Shown one piece after another: positions 1-13,120 of a stretch of DNA of 64,000 bases. The first letter of the stretch is position 1, and each line of letters begins with the position of its first letter. Source of the DNA: Hoplostethus atlanticus (taxonomy: Eukaryota > Chordata > Actinopteri > Trachichthyiformes > Trachichthyidae); contig JAXDDX010000072.1 in assembly GCA_034670405.1 (NCBI GenBank), forward strand, positions 2,169,001 to 2,233,000, written 5' to 3'. The notes under the pieces are model-generated. The model did no database searches and was not told the DNA's origin. It saw only the letters and a program-made list of their open reading frames with translations. The position numbers and the translations under genes are program-made.

Positions 1-959
1 GTTGTTAGGCTTACACACTGCGCTCCCTATGGGGGATTGATGTCTTTTTTTGAAGCTCCATTGTCTTCACCCTGCAGGCTTTTTAATAAACAGCCCTTAT
101 CTTTGATCGGACTGTAACAACAAGAGAGTCCCGCTGTCCTCATATTCCTCGCTCAGGAAATGGGATCCCTCTGGCAGTGAAGCAAAAATCAAGCAATCAT
201 CACCAGAAATCTATTTGGAAGCCATCTAAAAAAAAAATCACATCATTCAGGGAGCATTCAGGGACTGGTGTTCCCTCTAAACTGAGGGTTTGGTTGTCCT
301 AGATCCAGTAATTTGATCAAATTGACCAAATAATATCTTCAGCCAGTGTGTCCTTGTGTGCCTTTGTGCGTTTGTGTGCGTGCACGAGCGTGCACAGACG
401 CGTGTTGGGCAAAAACTCAGCACATAGTATACTAATCATGCGCTGCGTAGCATAAATAGCGTTAGCAACCCCTAGTTATCACCTGAAGCACTTGAATGCG
501 CCGCGAGTCATCCTTAGGACACAGGGAACGATAGGGAATGAAAAGTAAAAAGAACGTTTAAACACTGTACAAAGCCGAATATCTCGATATGGATTTTCAT
601 ATCGTTCAGTAAAATTATATCTATCATATCGGAGAACTCGATATATATCGCCCAGCCCTAACTTGAAGGCAGCGTTATTTCTAGGTTACAGGCTACTGAG
701 TGGTCTGCCAGCTTCCTGTAAAAAAAAAGGAGACTGCAAACAGGTGTTGTTTTGGGTGTTGGAAGAGGCATTCGGAGGCCTCAGGTATGGCTTGGCTGTT
801 AACAAGTCCAGGCCAGAAGACTGACCTACATTTATAAAGGCTCACATGAAGAGGCAGAAGAGGAGGAGGAGGTGATGTAAGGCCCAGATGGATGCCTCAC
901 TCTCTCTGTCTTAATTTGGTTCGTTCTTTGCTCCTCTGCTTGGGAGTACGAGGCAACAT

Positions 960-1000
<41 letters not shown>

Positions 1001-1738
1001 CAGGTTATCTACACACATGCATCACACCTACACACACAGGTATTCAGTGCCTCAGGCTCTCCTTTCCTCTCTCATCTCTCTCTCCTACACCTTTCATCCT
1101 CATCTGCCCATCATTCACTGCTTCTTCATTGTTGATGCATCTGCCTTGTCCCTTCCTATGCCATCGTGTGTGTGTGTGCATGCGCGCTAATGTGTTGCCC
1201 AGCTGTGTGTGTGTGTGTGTGTGTAATGTGTGTGGTCATACTGTAACGTCTCTCCTTCCACGGCGTCTCTACGTCTCTCTCCTTTTATGTCTCTCCTTCA
1301 CTTTCTCCTGTCCTTTGCTGTACTTTTCATCTCGTCTCTTTCTTCCCCCCTCTCTGTGTTTCTTTTTTTTATGGTTTAAAAGTTCCAGGTTTCCAGGTTT
1401 TGAACAATCACATGTAGTGGCATAAGGTATTGCATCCTTACCTCTTTCCCAGGTACAATATCATTATACTGTGAAATACAAGTAGCAGTCTAAAGTATAA
1501 TCCTCCTAACTATAAATCTATTGTTCGTTAGAGGCCACTTTGTCAAATTCAGGGAACCAGCCCCGATAAGAAGGAAACAGTTTACAGTTATCCCTCAGTA
1601 AAATCTGTCTGCCCACCATTATATCAGCCTGGATCCACTCTGCATCCCCACAACGCCTAACCACCAATGGGTCATCCAACATGTATAGCCGAGGGGAGAG
1701 TTCGGATGCACTGCCGGTAGTCTAACCTCAAATCGGCA

Positions 1739-2247
1739 AATTGGAGTTTTAGACCTAGAAACGTCTCTCGGAGGCAGAGCTGCTGCAAAGGCAGAAATAA
1801 TCTGATTGGTTGAGTTAAACCTCAGTGGGCGGAGCCAAATAACCACAGTTTTTAACCAAGTAATGTTAGACTGAAGCCCAGTAGAAAAGACAAAGGGGTA
1901 AGAGAGGAACTAGCTAATGTTATGAAGCCTAGCGCTCTGCTACCAACTGATCAGACGCAATCTAGCCATATGAAGTTAGCTAGGTTAGCTAGTTCGCCTA
2001 GCTGACCTTCCAAGTTTAAAGTAGCCAAACTAGCCTGTAGCTACCTAGCTAAATTAGTTAGCAAGCTTCATATTTCATGTTCATATTTTGACCCGAGTTC
2101 CCTCCATTCCATTCAAGTTTAGCAGTTAGCTAACTAACTCTCCAAAAACTGTGGTTTTGGCTCCACCCATTGAGGTTTAACTCAACTAATGAGATTATTT
2201 CCACCAGAGTGGCCCTGCCTCCAGAAAATGTTTGTAAAACTCCAATT
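1739..2247. repeat. Inverted repeat with ~110-bp diverged arms
   Basis: The left arm 1739-1853 and the right arm 2144-2247 are reverse complements with moderate divergence. Both contain AATTGGAGTTTTA, GAGTTAAACCTCA and GGGYGGAGCCAAA and face each other across a ~290 bp spacer rich in GTTAGCTAG motifs. This is either a foldback transposon remnant or two opposed copies of one MITE. Confidence 0.65.
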
Positions 2248-2324
2248 GCTGCAGTCAGCCATGTCTCTGATCTGAGGCCCAGCCTATATAACCTAGCTGG
2301 CATCCAGTGGATCTTCATTCCAGA

Positions 2325-2372
2325 AATATCGGTATCGGCCTTCAAAAACCTATATTGGTCACACATTCTTTC
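2325..2372 (-). repeat. Fragment of a GATATCGG-type MITE
   Basis: ATATCGGTATCGGCCTTCAAAAACC is the reverse complement of the motif at 21430 (GATATCGGTTTTGGAAGGCCGATAC) and resembles 57800-57845. Short and degenerate. Confidence 0.35.
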
Positions 2373-3195
2373 TTTCCAGCTTCAAGTGAAGAATAATGTA
2401 AGAGAAGGGTGAGGAAGAGGAGGAGGGAAAGGAAGCACAAAAGGGAAAGTCTCCATCATGGCAGCAACTGAACCAAATCGCCCACAGGTGACCCGCAAGT
2501 GGAAATAGTCAGAGACAGATTTATAACGGTGCTTCCTGCTGCGCGGGGGTGAGTCACTCATTGAATCGTCTGAGTGAGTGAGTCCTTTCCCAGTTCCCAA
2601 CACGGTGGGTTAATCCAGAGCTCAGACAAGTAGGTGGTGAACCGGCAGGAAGTCTGTTGTTAGTCCCACCCTCCTCCCCATCAGTTGATCAAGTTCACGC
2701 CCCAAATACTTGTCACTCAGACGGCGACGCAACTAATGTACTGTGTACATTAGTACTAATGTACAACTAATTCACCGTGTTTCTGAACGGGTCTTGTCGT
2801 GTAGCATCGCTGCTAGCCGCTAGCCACCGCTGGCCACGCCCATAGCAAACGGTACATTCCCCCAAACATCATTCGAGAGCCAATTTCCGGCAAACGGGAC
2901 GATTTAGATGTGAATTATCAGGGTCACAGACCAACCCAAACTGATAATTTATCATATATGCTATTTATTTATTGTCAAAAAAAGTTGCATACTGCAGCTT
3001 TAACTCCCTGCAATCCGAAAAACTAGGCGATCATGATGAAAGAGCCATCGATCCCAGTGGGCCATAGGTGTAAATGGGAAACTCGTGTCTATGATTGTCA
3101 AAAGGTCTTTTTATGACCTCTGTACCTTCTGTATGTGTGTGTGTGTGTGTGTCATGCCCCTGCAACTACAATCACGTATTAGAAACAGATGTGAC

Positions 3196-3203
3196 AATGA
3201 GAG

Positions 3204-3252
<49 letters not shown>

Positions 3253-3371
3253 GGGCAGGAACAGGAGAGAGAGGGAAAATGATGGGTGAATGATGGAATG
3301 AGATGTGAGGATGGACGGCAAGATAGAGGGAGTAGTCAGACTGTCAGAGAGAGACGGGTGTGGTACTGAAT

Positions 3372-3403
<32 letters not shown>

Positions 3404-3440
3404 ACACATGCACACACCTACACACACACACACACACACA
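3196..3440. repeat. (GA)n followed by two (CA)n arrays
   Basis: (GA)n runs from about 3196 to 3249; (CA)n runs from 3371 to 3400 and again from 3421 to 3440. Simple microsatellites. Confidence 0.95.
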
Positions 3441-3700
3441 AACTGTCCAATCCCAGTACATGTGTTTGTGTCTCTATCATCCAGGGCTCAGCCAGAGGAA
3501 ATTGTACTGTAATCTTCCCACTGGCTCCCAAGGCCACTTTGTCTAGGTGCACAACCACATGCACGCACATTTCATCAGTGTGTGTGTAATCGTGCTGTGC
3601 AAATGTGTATACAAGAGCTCCAGTAGGACAAATCCACTGGACTGTGGGCTGTACTGGGGGTTTGGGTTGCTTCCCTGAGCTTTTCCAGGCCTATGTGACC

Positions 3701-3704
<4 letters not shown>

Positions 3705-3746
<42 letters not shown>

Positions 3747-3891
3747 CACTTCCTCACTTCCTCCCCTCTATTTGTCTTTGTTTTACTTCAGTCTGTACTA
3801 TTGTGTTTGGAAAGGAGTAAAGACAAAAAAGTATCTTCCTTCCTTTCTTTCTTTCTTTCTTTCTTTCTTCCTTTCTTTCGTTCTTTCTCTT
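3705..3891. repeat. (CA)n array and (TTTC)n tract
   Basis: (CA)n at 3705-3749 with one G interruption, then an interrupted (TTTC)n at 3837-3891. Confidence 0.95.
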
Positions 3892-4301
3892 TACTTGCTC
3901 TTGGCTCTTACAGTACAGTATATTTGTGTTGCTTTTTGGCAATTCGCTGGCATTTTGCTGCGTGCAAATAGTGTGTATATGTCCATTGTGCGCTTTGTGT
4001 GCATGTGTGTGTGTGCGTGTGTGCGCACATGCTCCCTAATCATCATTTATACAAGGCCCAGCGTGCTAACGGCGAGGCCCGAAAGTCAATTTCACGCAAA
4101 GTTTCCATACTGTTATTACCCTGACCCATTTTATCCCTTCCCTCCCGATGCAAATGTCAGCTATTCCGGGCTGAGATTGCCGTATTTACCCTGATAATGA
4201 GAGCGACACACCCTTCATCTGAAAAAAATGAAGGAAGGAAAGAAAGAAAGTGGGGAAAAACTGTTGTGAAGGGCAGCTGTGGTATTTCCACCTTGCCTTG
4301 G

Positions 4302-4444
4302 AGTGTGTGTGTGTGGTGTGTGTGTGTGTGTGTGTGTGTGTGCCCCTATTCCTCACCGTAGAGTGTGTGTCCCTTTATCTCTCTTTATGTTTCTGCATTC
4401 TTGTGTGTTTGCAGAAGTAAATGAGGTGTAGGTGTGAATGTACC

Positions 4445-4495
<51 letters not shown>

Positions 4496-4704
4496 CAGGG
4501 TGTGTCCACTCCCGCCACAGTGAACCAGCTCTGCACTGGAATCCCTGAGTAAATATCGGCTCCACATGTATTTGTATGAACAAGAGTCGGGGGGAATGGA
4601 AAGCAGAGGCAGCGGAGCTCAGACAAGGCTTCCCTCTTATACGTTACACAGCACACAGTCATACACTCTCTCTCTCTCTCTCTCTGTCTGTCTCGCTCTC
4701 ACGT

Positions 4705-4749
<45 letters not shown>
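4302..4749. repeat. Cluster of (TG)n, (TG)n, (TC)n and (CA)n arrays
   Basis: (TG)n at 4302-4342 and 4447-4491, (TC)n around 4667-4684, and (CA)n at 4706-4749. The second TG and the CA array are complementary in one strand. Confidence 0.95.
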
Positions 4750-4752
<3 letters not shown>

Positions 4753-5838
4753 TCCTAAAGTAAAACCTAAAGGAATCATCCACTACATTTTGCTGTGATT
4801 CAACCTCTATCCAAGTTCATGAAAGCTTTACTATTCTCCGTTCGAAACACCCGGTATCAGGTAGGTTTTTCCCAGGAAAAAAATCCTCTGCCGCACAGGA
4901 AGTGATGCGTCTTACAGAATAAGAACCAGGTAGTTAGCGCAAGCGGCGATACCCACCGTGGCTGAACAGCCAGAAGAAAACAGCGCCACCTGCAGAAACG
5001 TCATCGACAGAAAATCCAAGGAGAAAAGACGCCGCAGTGCTGGACATTTGATTGACAAGGCGCGGTGCTGAAACGCCACAGCAGCGAGCTTAGCGGTTAG
5101 CACCAAAAATGGTCAAACCAACACCTAAAGGACCAAAGAGCGATGGAAAAAAAAAAGGTTCAAAAGTGCCTTTATCACGAAACAGGGCCGAATAAGGCAG
5201 CTCGCTCCACCAGTGTAAAGAAACTGACGCTTGATTCAAGAATGTGCACTGAAATTATCTCACCCAGTTGGCAGATTTTTTTTGTTCCACTGGAGCTTTT
5301 GAAAGGCATGCTGGGAGCTCAGCGGGCTACGGAGTCGCGTGATGATGTGGTTCCGTGATCTTTCGTTACGCAATATGTCATCCCTGCTCTCCGCCCCCCC
5401 CCCCACCCCCCGCGTGCCCCGGGGTTTTCATCGCCGAGGGTTTCTCGTGACCTCACCCTCTTCTCTCTACCGTTCGATTCGATTTAGAAGAGAAGTGTAT
5501 ATCTTCTGCAAGCCTATTCCGACTCATATCCAAAGAAGTGTGTGTGTGTGTAAACGTCTGAGAATGCTTTTGCTAGAGGAATGCATGTTCCTATAGGCCG
5601 GGCCAAAGCCTCGTGTTAGACGGCGTGCCTTGCATTTCTGAAGTTACTCTTCAATCAATCCCTTTATGTAACACTTCTTCTTCTTCTGTAATTTAGAGCG
5701 TAGTGAGTTTGTAGCAAGTGAAGAAGAAGAAGCATAGGATCATATAATGTTTCATAGCCGAACATTTGGTTTTCCTAACATGAATCATATGGACTTCTGG
5801 TTTGTCCTTACATGGTCCGGGGCTCTTATGTGGGCTTT

Positions 5839-5868
5839 TCTTCTTCTTCTTCTTCTTCTTCTTCTTCT
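5839..5868. repeat. (CTT)n microsatellite
   Basis: Ten copies of CTT/TTC without interruption. Confidence 0.95.
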
Positions 5869-6020
5869 CCTCTCTTTGATGTTCTAGTGGTGTGCAGTAG
5901 CTATTGACTTCCATCGCATTTACGGGGGAATGAAAAAGTGTTTGAGATTAGATTTCAGCTCTGACCCCGCGTTTGTTTTCTCTGGGTTTTTCTGAGGAGG
6001 AAAGGGAAAGGGAGGGGAGA

Positions 6021-6089
6021 GAGGGGGGGGGGGGGGGGGTCGGGGCAAGAGCCTTTCTAACTGTAACTATTACAGTCTATTATCGATCG

Positions 6090-6148
<59 letters not shown>
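6021..6148. repeat. Poly-G run and (ATCT)n tetranucleotide array
   Basis: A poly-G run at about 6025-6040 and (ATCT)n at 6089-6148, about 15 units. Likely polymorphic. Confidence 0.95.
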
Positions 6149-6570
6149 AGTTTCCACACTAGTTGGGCTGATAAACCATCTAATGTATTGAATGTGTGAA
6201 ACAAGTTGGAAAAGTTGTAAAACTATCTGCTATCTAATAAAAAATAATGTATAAAGTGGTATATTAAAATAGTATATTATTTTTAATTCACATTATTATA
6301 TGTATTTATTATTATTTTATGTATGTATATATTGTTTCTTTATGTTATAATTATTTTATTTTATTATTATTATTAATATTTTTTTTATTATAAAGTGAGC
6401 GACAATATTGAAAGTGAAACTTGACTAATGCTAAAAATATTCAACTGCTTGTGTAAACTGCTCAGATTAGCGCCCAGGCAGGAAGTATAGTCATGATTTG
6501 GTGGCGAACTCTGGTTGGCCGGACGGAGCCTGCTCTGACCACTTTGCAGCCAATGGAGTGTGGTGCTGCC

Positions 6571-6694
6571 CACACACACACACACACACACACACACCCC
6601 GCTTGGTCATAGTTGGTTACCAGTTGGATAACCCTCAATGTTCAGTTTCCTACCTGCATGCCAACTCTAACCCTCTGCCAGCACGTCTGGTGAA

Positions 6695-6734
<40 letters not shown>
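6571..6734. repeat. (CA)n and (GT)n inverted pair
   Basis: (CA)n 6571-6596 faces (GT)n 6688-6734 across ~90 bp of unique sequence, able to pair as a stem. Confidence 0.9.
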
Positions 6735-6739
<5 letters not shown>

Positions 6740-7428
6740 AAAACACATGCATCTACGTAATTTGGCAGCAAGGGTGTATACTATAAATAACAACTCTGAC
6801 AGTACACCGAGGCAGCCGCTGCTTTGTAGCGGGTGACGCGACGTCCTCCCCCTTCCCAGCTTTCCCCTCTCCCACCCGTCTTCCCCCTTGGACTTCAGTG
6901 GAAGAGATGATGTCATGGCGTTTCATCCCATCCACCGGGATCACCGACCACATTAACCGAGCATATGGCTTTTATATATGTACACACACACGGCTGACTC
7001 AGGTCCCCATGCATGGTTGACACGCTGCAAAAAAAAACCACCGTCCTTAATAAGTAATTTAGTCTCCTAGTCAGTAAGACTAGGAGGAGACTAAGAGGAC
7101 TAAACCAATGACCAATGGGGTGTGAGAATTCACCTGGTCCAATACACTTTTTTTTTGGGAGTTTTCTCAGAATAAGTTAAATTATCTCACCCCACTGACA
7201 TATTTATTCACTTGTTCAAAAAAACCCCAACTCAGTACGACTAGATGACTTGTTAAGATGGATGTTTCTTGCAGAGTCTACAGCTGTACGCATCCATCCT
7301 AGAGGCAGGGCTCCAGTGACCTCATTCTCAACCGAATGAAAGTGATACACACACACACACACACACACAGAAAAATGAAGTTGTGATGTCATATCCTCTA
7401 CCAGGCGATGTTGATCCATTGCAGAGCT

Positions 7429-7460
<32 letters not shown>

Positions 7461-7585
7461 TCTGGAACGTATCGTACAACTCCAACAGTTTTGCCTGTAA
7501 CCTCTCAGCTTTGCTCTGAAATCGGCTTACCTTGTAGGGGCTCCTTAATACTGCAAAACCCTACAGATAGAGAGGCAAATGGGAG

Positions 7586-7730
7586 TTAACCCCCTAGTCT
7601 TTAAAATGGGACTTAACTATAGTCCTTAAAATCAGATTTAATCCCCTAGTCTTTAAAATGACATTCAACCCCTTAGACGTATAAAGGGATTTAACCCCCT
7701 AGTCTTTAATAATGGAATTTATCCCCCATG
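7586..7730. repeat. 26-27 bp tandem repeat, about 5.5 copies
   Basis: Diverged units of the type TTAACCCCCTAGTCTTTAAA start near 7586, 7613, 7637, 7664 and 7690. Short minisatellite. Confidence 0.8.
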
Positions 7731-9359
7731 AATCAAGGCACTGGAGCAGGTTAGTAGTCAGTAGTGATGCACCTGTGGCACAGTTGTAAAAGGAGTTGGA
7801 TTAGAAGGAAGAAATGATCAGTAGGTGTGGTAGGGGCTGGCGTCAAGTCAAGCTCCTCCCAGTCCCATCAAAACCAGTGCGCCGTTTGCAACGTGACGCC
7901 ACGACGAGTCGTGAAATCAAGCTGTCCCTTTCAAACTGTCTCGCGAGTGATCGTGCTTGAGGCTGTGGAGGCGGTTGCACCCTCTTGCTGTCACTCATGC
8001 AAGTCATTTCCGTGATATCACCCAGTGGACTGTCTCCGATCATTATTGTGCAAGGTAACGGAATCTGGAAAATTATCCCGCCATCATCTTGAAGGGATTC
8101 CGTTAAGGGGCGTGCTTTCGTGCTCTCGCTGACTTGCTTTTACTGTCAGAAACTGTTTGTCTGGGGAGACCTAACCAGAGCAGCTGGGGGGGGGGGTGGG
8201 GGGGGAATCGGCAACTGTGTTCACAGAAAAGCCTACTCTTTGTACGCCAAGTTGCAGTCAATCTGAGGGGTTTCTCCACACGCTGCGCGCCTTTAACAGG
8301 CCCGTTTTGAACTGTGGCTGCACAAACAATATACCGTTGTTTTTAACAGGTCATTGTAACAGGTCTTTAAAACTGGCCTGGTTTTACGACCATCAACCGA
8401 GTCCGTTAAAGAGCCGCTACCTATTGAGATACCAATCCTCGCAAGACACTCACAAGTTATCTCCTCTCCCTCTCGTGCGCTCTCACATCACAGAGAAAAT
8501 GCGAAACCCTTTCCAGCTAGATCAGAAGGTTCATTAGGCTGACATGACAGGCCCCCCGGGTCCCGCCCACGTGTAATTGCCAGGCGGCAGCGACGAGCCG
8601 CCCCGTCAAAACTATTACCCAATCACGAGGGGCAAGGGGAGGGCGTGCGCGTGGACAGATGAATGGCAGCCTTCTGAAGAGACATGAAAAAAACAGTGCT
8701 CTCTCTCTCATTCCCTCTTCTTTTTTTCTAGCTCCCTCTCTTTACTTTGGGGCTGGGATAACTCACTAAAACATAATACGACTCCAGTGTTTGCTGCCGC
8801 CGTTTGTAGAGGCGTTGCAGATGGCTTTTTCCCGGTGCAAAAAACCCCCCGCGTCTTCCTGTTTCCTTACTTGCTGGAAATAAATGTCGCTTGCAATTGA
8901 TTTACGCCCGCAACGGGACTGCTTTCAGGACAATGACACACATACACACACGCTCTCCACTGCACGGTTGGAGGCATGGTGAGGAGGTGTGCACGATGGA
9001 GGTCAAGCGTGGACGGTGTTTGAGGTCAGAGGCAGAGGTACGTGGGGCTAAAGGTCGTTGGCTGATGGGATTTCTTCTAGTTTTACGACACAGAAATCCT
9101 AGTTAACCTCCTCCTAGCCCCTCAAAATTGTAGTATACACACTATATATATTAGAAATAATATTATACTAATACTCAAAGTGGCTTTGATCCCTCAAATA
9201 GTCAACTTTTTCCGAAAATAGCCTTTAACCTTCCGAAACCCCACTTAAAATACCCCTTAGCCCCCGACTTGCCCCTAAACATAAATCTCGATCACCCCTT
9301 TGCCCCTAAGCTATTGTGATACCGCCTTTAACTGCTGTTACAAACCTTTTTATCGCTTG

Positions 9360-9700
9360 TTGTTAATGGTGAAAACAGACTCGGTGTAAACGGATAGTAT
9401 GGAGATGTCCCGGGTCCCGACGTGGAGATCAGAAAACAGAAGGGGGTCTTCGCGCGGGAGCCAGGAACCGTAGTGATCGAGTGGGTGGGTGGGCGGGTAG
9501 GAGGGGGGATGGGGTGGTACAAGCCCTCGGGTCTATATAACGAAGGCTATCATCAGTTAGCGAACCCACTGATTGACCCTCTCTTCGGGGCGTTCCAACA
9601 CTGTGTGCGTCAATCAAGCTGTGGTCGCTTCTTTTCCCTGAGTGTGTGTACACACAAAAACACAGCCCGCTGATTTCTGTGTTTGCAGAGGTGTGTCTAC
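9360..9700 (+). other. GC-rich block with TATA-like CTATATAACG
   Basis: A GC-rich stretch with CTATATAACG at 9533-9542 and a mild CpG enrichment. I see no exon or conserved protein downstream, so a promoter is only a weak possibility. Confidence 0.2.
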
Positions 9701-10185
9701 ATCATCACTTAGACTTTAAAGTGGTAATCTGTGAGATCAGTGCTCATTGCTGTGTATATTACAGAACTTTCACACACCTTGAAGAAACCGACAGGAGTTG
9801 GAAGTCGCTTCACTTCACATTTGAACATGTTCTTTTGCTTTGCATTATTTTACATCAGAGTTACAATGCGTTTGGTAGGAGGTTCGATGCAACAGGTCTT
9901 GATTAGATAGGGTTGGGTACACACACAGAACACACACACACACACACACACACAAACTAAGACCAAGTACACTCATACACACTTATGCATCACATACACA
10001 CACAAATACACAAAGTCAGGCTATGGCAAGGGTTGAGAGAACATTTTGACAGCTCTCTCTCTCTACTCCCAGGCAGATATACAGTATAATTAATGATGGT
10101 GCATGAACTCTGGGTTTCCGCTGCTGAAATGCAGTGACATGTTTCCCCAAACCACACACACACCCAGCCACACACACACAGCTTC

Positions 10186-11189
10186 AACATAATGCATGCT
10201 AAAGTATTAGCACAGAGCCGACTACCACTCAACATCGTGTATACTAAAGTGTTAGCACGGAGACGACTACCACTCAACATAGTGTATGCTAAAGTGTTAG
10301 CACAGAGACGACTACCACTCAACCTAGTGAATGCTAAAGTGTTAGCATGGAGCCGACTATCACTCCACATAGTGCATGCTAAAGTGTTAGCACGGAGTTG
10401 ACTATCACTCAACATAGTGTATGCTAAAGTGTTAGCACAGAGCCGACTACCACTCAACATCGTGTATGCTAAAGTGTTAGCACGGAGCCGACTACCACTC
10501 AACATAGTGTATGCTAAAGTGTTAGCACGGAGACGACTACCACTCAACCTAGTGAATGTTAAAGTGTTAGCATGGAGCCGACTATCACTCCACATAGTGC
10601 ATGCTAAAGTGTTAGCACGGAGCCGGCTATCACTCCACATAGTGCATGCTAAAGTGTTAGCACGGAGTCGACTATCACTCAACATAGTGTATGCTAAAGT
10701 GTTAGCACGGAGCCGACTACCACTCAACATAGTGTATGCTAAAGTGTTAGCATGGAGACGACTACCACTCAACCTAGTGAATGCTAAAGTGTTAGCATGG
10801 AGCCGACTATCACTCAACATAGTGCATGCTAAAGTGTTAGCACAGAGCCGACTATCACTCACCAAAATGTATGCTAAAGTGTTAGCACGGAGCCGGCTAT
10901 CACTCCACATAGTGCATGCTAAAGTGTTAGCACGGAGCCGACTATCACTCACCATAATGTATGCTAAAGTGTTAGCACGGAGCCGGCTATCACTCCACAT
11001 AGTGCATGCTAAAGTGTTAGCACGGAGCCGACTATCACTCAACATAATGTATGCTAAAGTGTTAGCACGGAGCCGACTATCACTCCACATAGTGCATGCT
11101 AAAGTGTTAGCACGGAGCCGACTATCACTCAACATAATGTATGCTAAAGTGTTAGCACGGAGCCGACTATCACTCCACATAGTGCACGC
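10186..11189. repeat. 45-bp minisatellite, about 22 copies
   Basis: The unit contains TGCTAAAGTGTTAGCA, CGGAGCCGACTA and CACTCAACATAGTG. The period is exactly 45 bp, so frames stay open for hundreds of codons on both strands (a 463-codon frame on - and a 270-codon frame on +), giving 15-residue repeated peptides. Each unit holds the palindrome TGCTAA-AGTG-TTAGCA. In the last ~330 bp two unit types alternate (CACTCAACATAATGT / CACTCCACATAGTGC), a 90-bp higher-order unit showing recent expansion. Peptide properties give no sign of a real protein. Confidence 0.95.
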
Positions 11190-11448
11190 AAGTGTGCACA
11201 CACACACACCTTTCTGCAAAACACTGTAAACTGCTTTTACATGAATGCTGTCTAAATAAACTTTCTGAAGGTGGGTGGTAGAAGAAGAGAGGAAGGAGGG
11301 AAGGGGGAGGAAGAGATGGAAATGAAAAGGGGAAGAGGAACGATGGAAAGATGATGCTTGGGGATTTATGTGAAATAGCAAATTGGTGAAGCTGCTTTAA
11401 CCCTCTCTTCAATTTCCACTGGAAAAAAGCTGCCGTGCCTCAAATGAG

Positions 11449-11483
<35 letters not shown>
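11449..11483. repeat. (GA)n microsatellite
   Basis: Uninterrupted GA run. Confidence 0.95.
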
Positions 11484-11485
<2 letters not shown>

Positions 11486-11614
11486 ATCCTGTGTATCATT
11501 ATGGGCTTAGCTGAGGTATTAGTTATCCTCTCCTCTAGTTATGACACTTGCATTCTCCCTTTTTTTCTGTGTGTGTGTGTGTGTGTGTGTGTTACATACA
11601 TTCATGCGGTATCC

Positions 11615-11864
11615 CAGAGGCTAGCGAAGCAGGCTTGTGAGTGGAAAGTCTTTGAGTCGGGGAAAGTGAACCCCCCCCCCTTCAGCAGAGGTGCCCTTGA
11701 GCAAGGCATTGAAACCCCCAAACCGGTCCAGTGGAGCTGCTCAGCGGCCGACAGTAGCAACAGCCTGTGGCCTTGCTGGGCAGCTGCCAGTGTGAATATG
11801 TGGAGCTGTGCTGCAGGAAAAGTTTACTTTCCCCTGGATAAATAAAGGTTAGAAATAATAATCT
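11615..11864 (+). mobile_element. SINE-like fragment (tRNA-derived head, conserved body)
   Basis: Begins with a degenerate tRNA-like part (GAGGCTAGCGAAGCAGGCTT), then the GTGCCCTTGAGCAAGGCATT body, CAGCGGCCGACAGTAGCAAC, and an A-rich tail GGATAAATAAAGGTT. The GCCCTTGAGCAAGGCA motif is widespread in fish SINEs. The B box is degraded, so probably inactive. Confidence 0.6.
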
Positions 11865-12469
11865 CGGTATTGAAAGCAAAGTGAGGACTGAATCCGCTTC
11901 AGAAGCGTCTAGCATTGAGGCGGCGAAGACAAAAAAAAGAGAGCCTCGGAGAAAAATGGAGGAGGAAACGCTTGCAGACTCCGAAGGCCCGACAGCGAAA
12001 CAGATTTGCTTCAACGTCATAAATTGAGGTTTGGGATTAAAACCACCGACCGCTCACAAATCTTCATGACAGCGGAGCGGCTCGGAATAAAAGCAACTTT
12101 ACTTTAGCGAAACACGTCGGGGGGAGATATTTTCCATCTGCCGAACTGCAGATGATATAGAAGCGCGCTAAATCGGCTTCAAGTAGTGCCGGCGTGACCC
12201 AGAGCGCCCCCCGCGATGATCCGTGACGATGCTCACCCCTCTGAGGTTTTTCCATCCCGCGGTGTAGCGAGTGGTGCAAAAGACGTCCTACTGGGGTGCA
12301 CATGTGTTAACCAACTGTATGCACACACACAGGCAGCTCAAACCCACTGTATAAGGGCCCCGCTCCCATTCTTGGCCTAATTTCCCTCGCCGGTCTGTTC
12401 AGTTTGGAACGAGGCCACGGCTCCATATGCTGCTGTACTCAGAGACAGAGGTATCAAATTATGCAACAC

Positions 12470-12500
12470 CCCCCCCCCCCCCCACCACCCCCACCCACCC
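12470..12500. repeat. Poly-C tract
   Basis: A C homopolymer of about 14-16 bases followed by CCACC units. Confidence 0.9.
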
Positions 12501-13033
12501 TTTCACAGAGAAAGACCCTCCTAACGCCCCAAACTCCACTGCAGCCATCAGCCATGCTCCCTTTGAAAAATCTTTGACCCCCTTTCCTCCTGCATTGACG
12601 TGCATCCTGGGCAATCAGGCGTAAGTGCACCCAAGATGCATTGCAGGTCACCCAAAACACCTCCGGAGGTGGAGAAGTAATTAAGAAGTAATTGAGAAGT
12701 TCATATTTGGTGGTTCTCTAGTGTAGTAGTATTACTATATAAGTAGGTGGCTGCATTGTAGCTACAGTTCTGCAAGTTTGCTCCTCTTTCACAATAAAAG
12801 CGCGCCGTGGAGCAGCTAGAATGTTACGGTGCTGCTGACAGCGGCACAGCACGATGCACGGGAACGGGAACAGGACACACACACACGCGCAATATTGTAC
12901 AAATACGCACACATACTGTACAGTCACATGCACACACACACGCACCACCAGTCTGACATATACACATACATGCACCGACGCACATTTGTGCACTAAAGTG
13001 CACACAGGAGTAGTTGTGCATACTCCTTCATTC

Positions 13034-13035
<2 letters not shown>

Positions 13036-13082
<47 letters not shown>

Positions 13083-13120
13083 CTGTGACTCTGATGATGA
13101 TGATGATGATGATGATGATG
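13036..13120. repeat. (CA)n and (GAT)n arrays
   Basis: (CA)n 13036-13078 and (GAT)n 13092-13120. Confidence 0.95.

Noticed and set aside
892..1425. 177-codon frame with Cys-Val repeats
   Set aside because: Translation of (GT)n and CT-rich sequence; no conserved domain or splice structure.
9533..9542. TATA-like CTATATAACG in a GC-rich patch as a promoter
   Set aside because: No downstream exon, protein or start-site evidence; kept only as a low-confidence note.
9990..11381. 463-codon open frame on the - strand (and 270 codons on + at 10417-11229)
   Set aside because: Entirely the product of the stop-free 45-bp minisatellite; 15-residue period, no homology, open on both strands.
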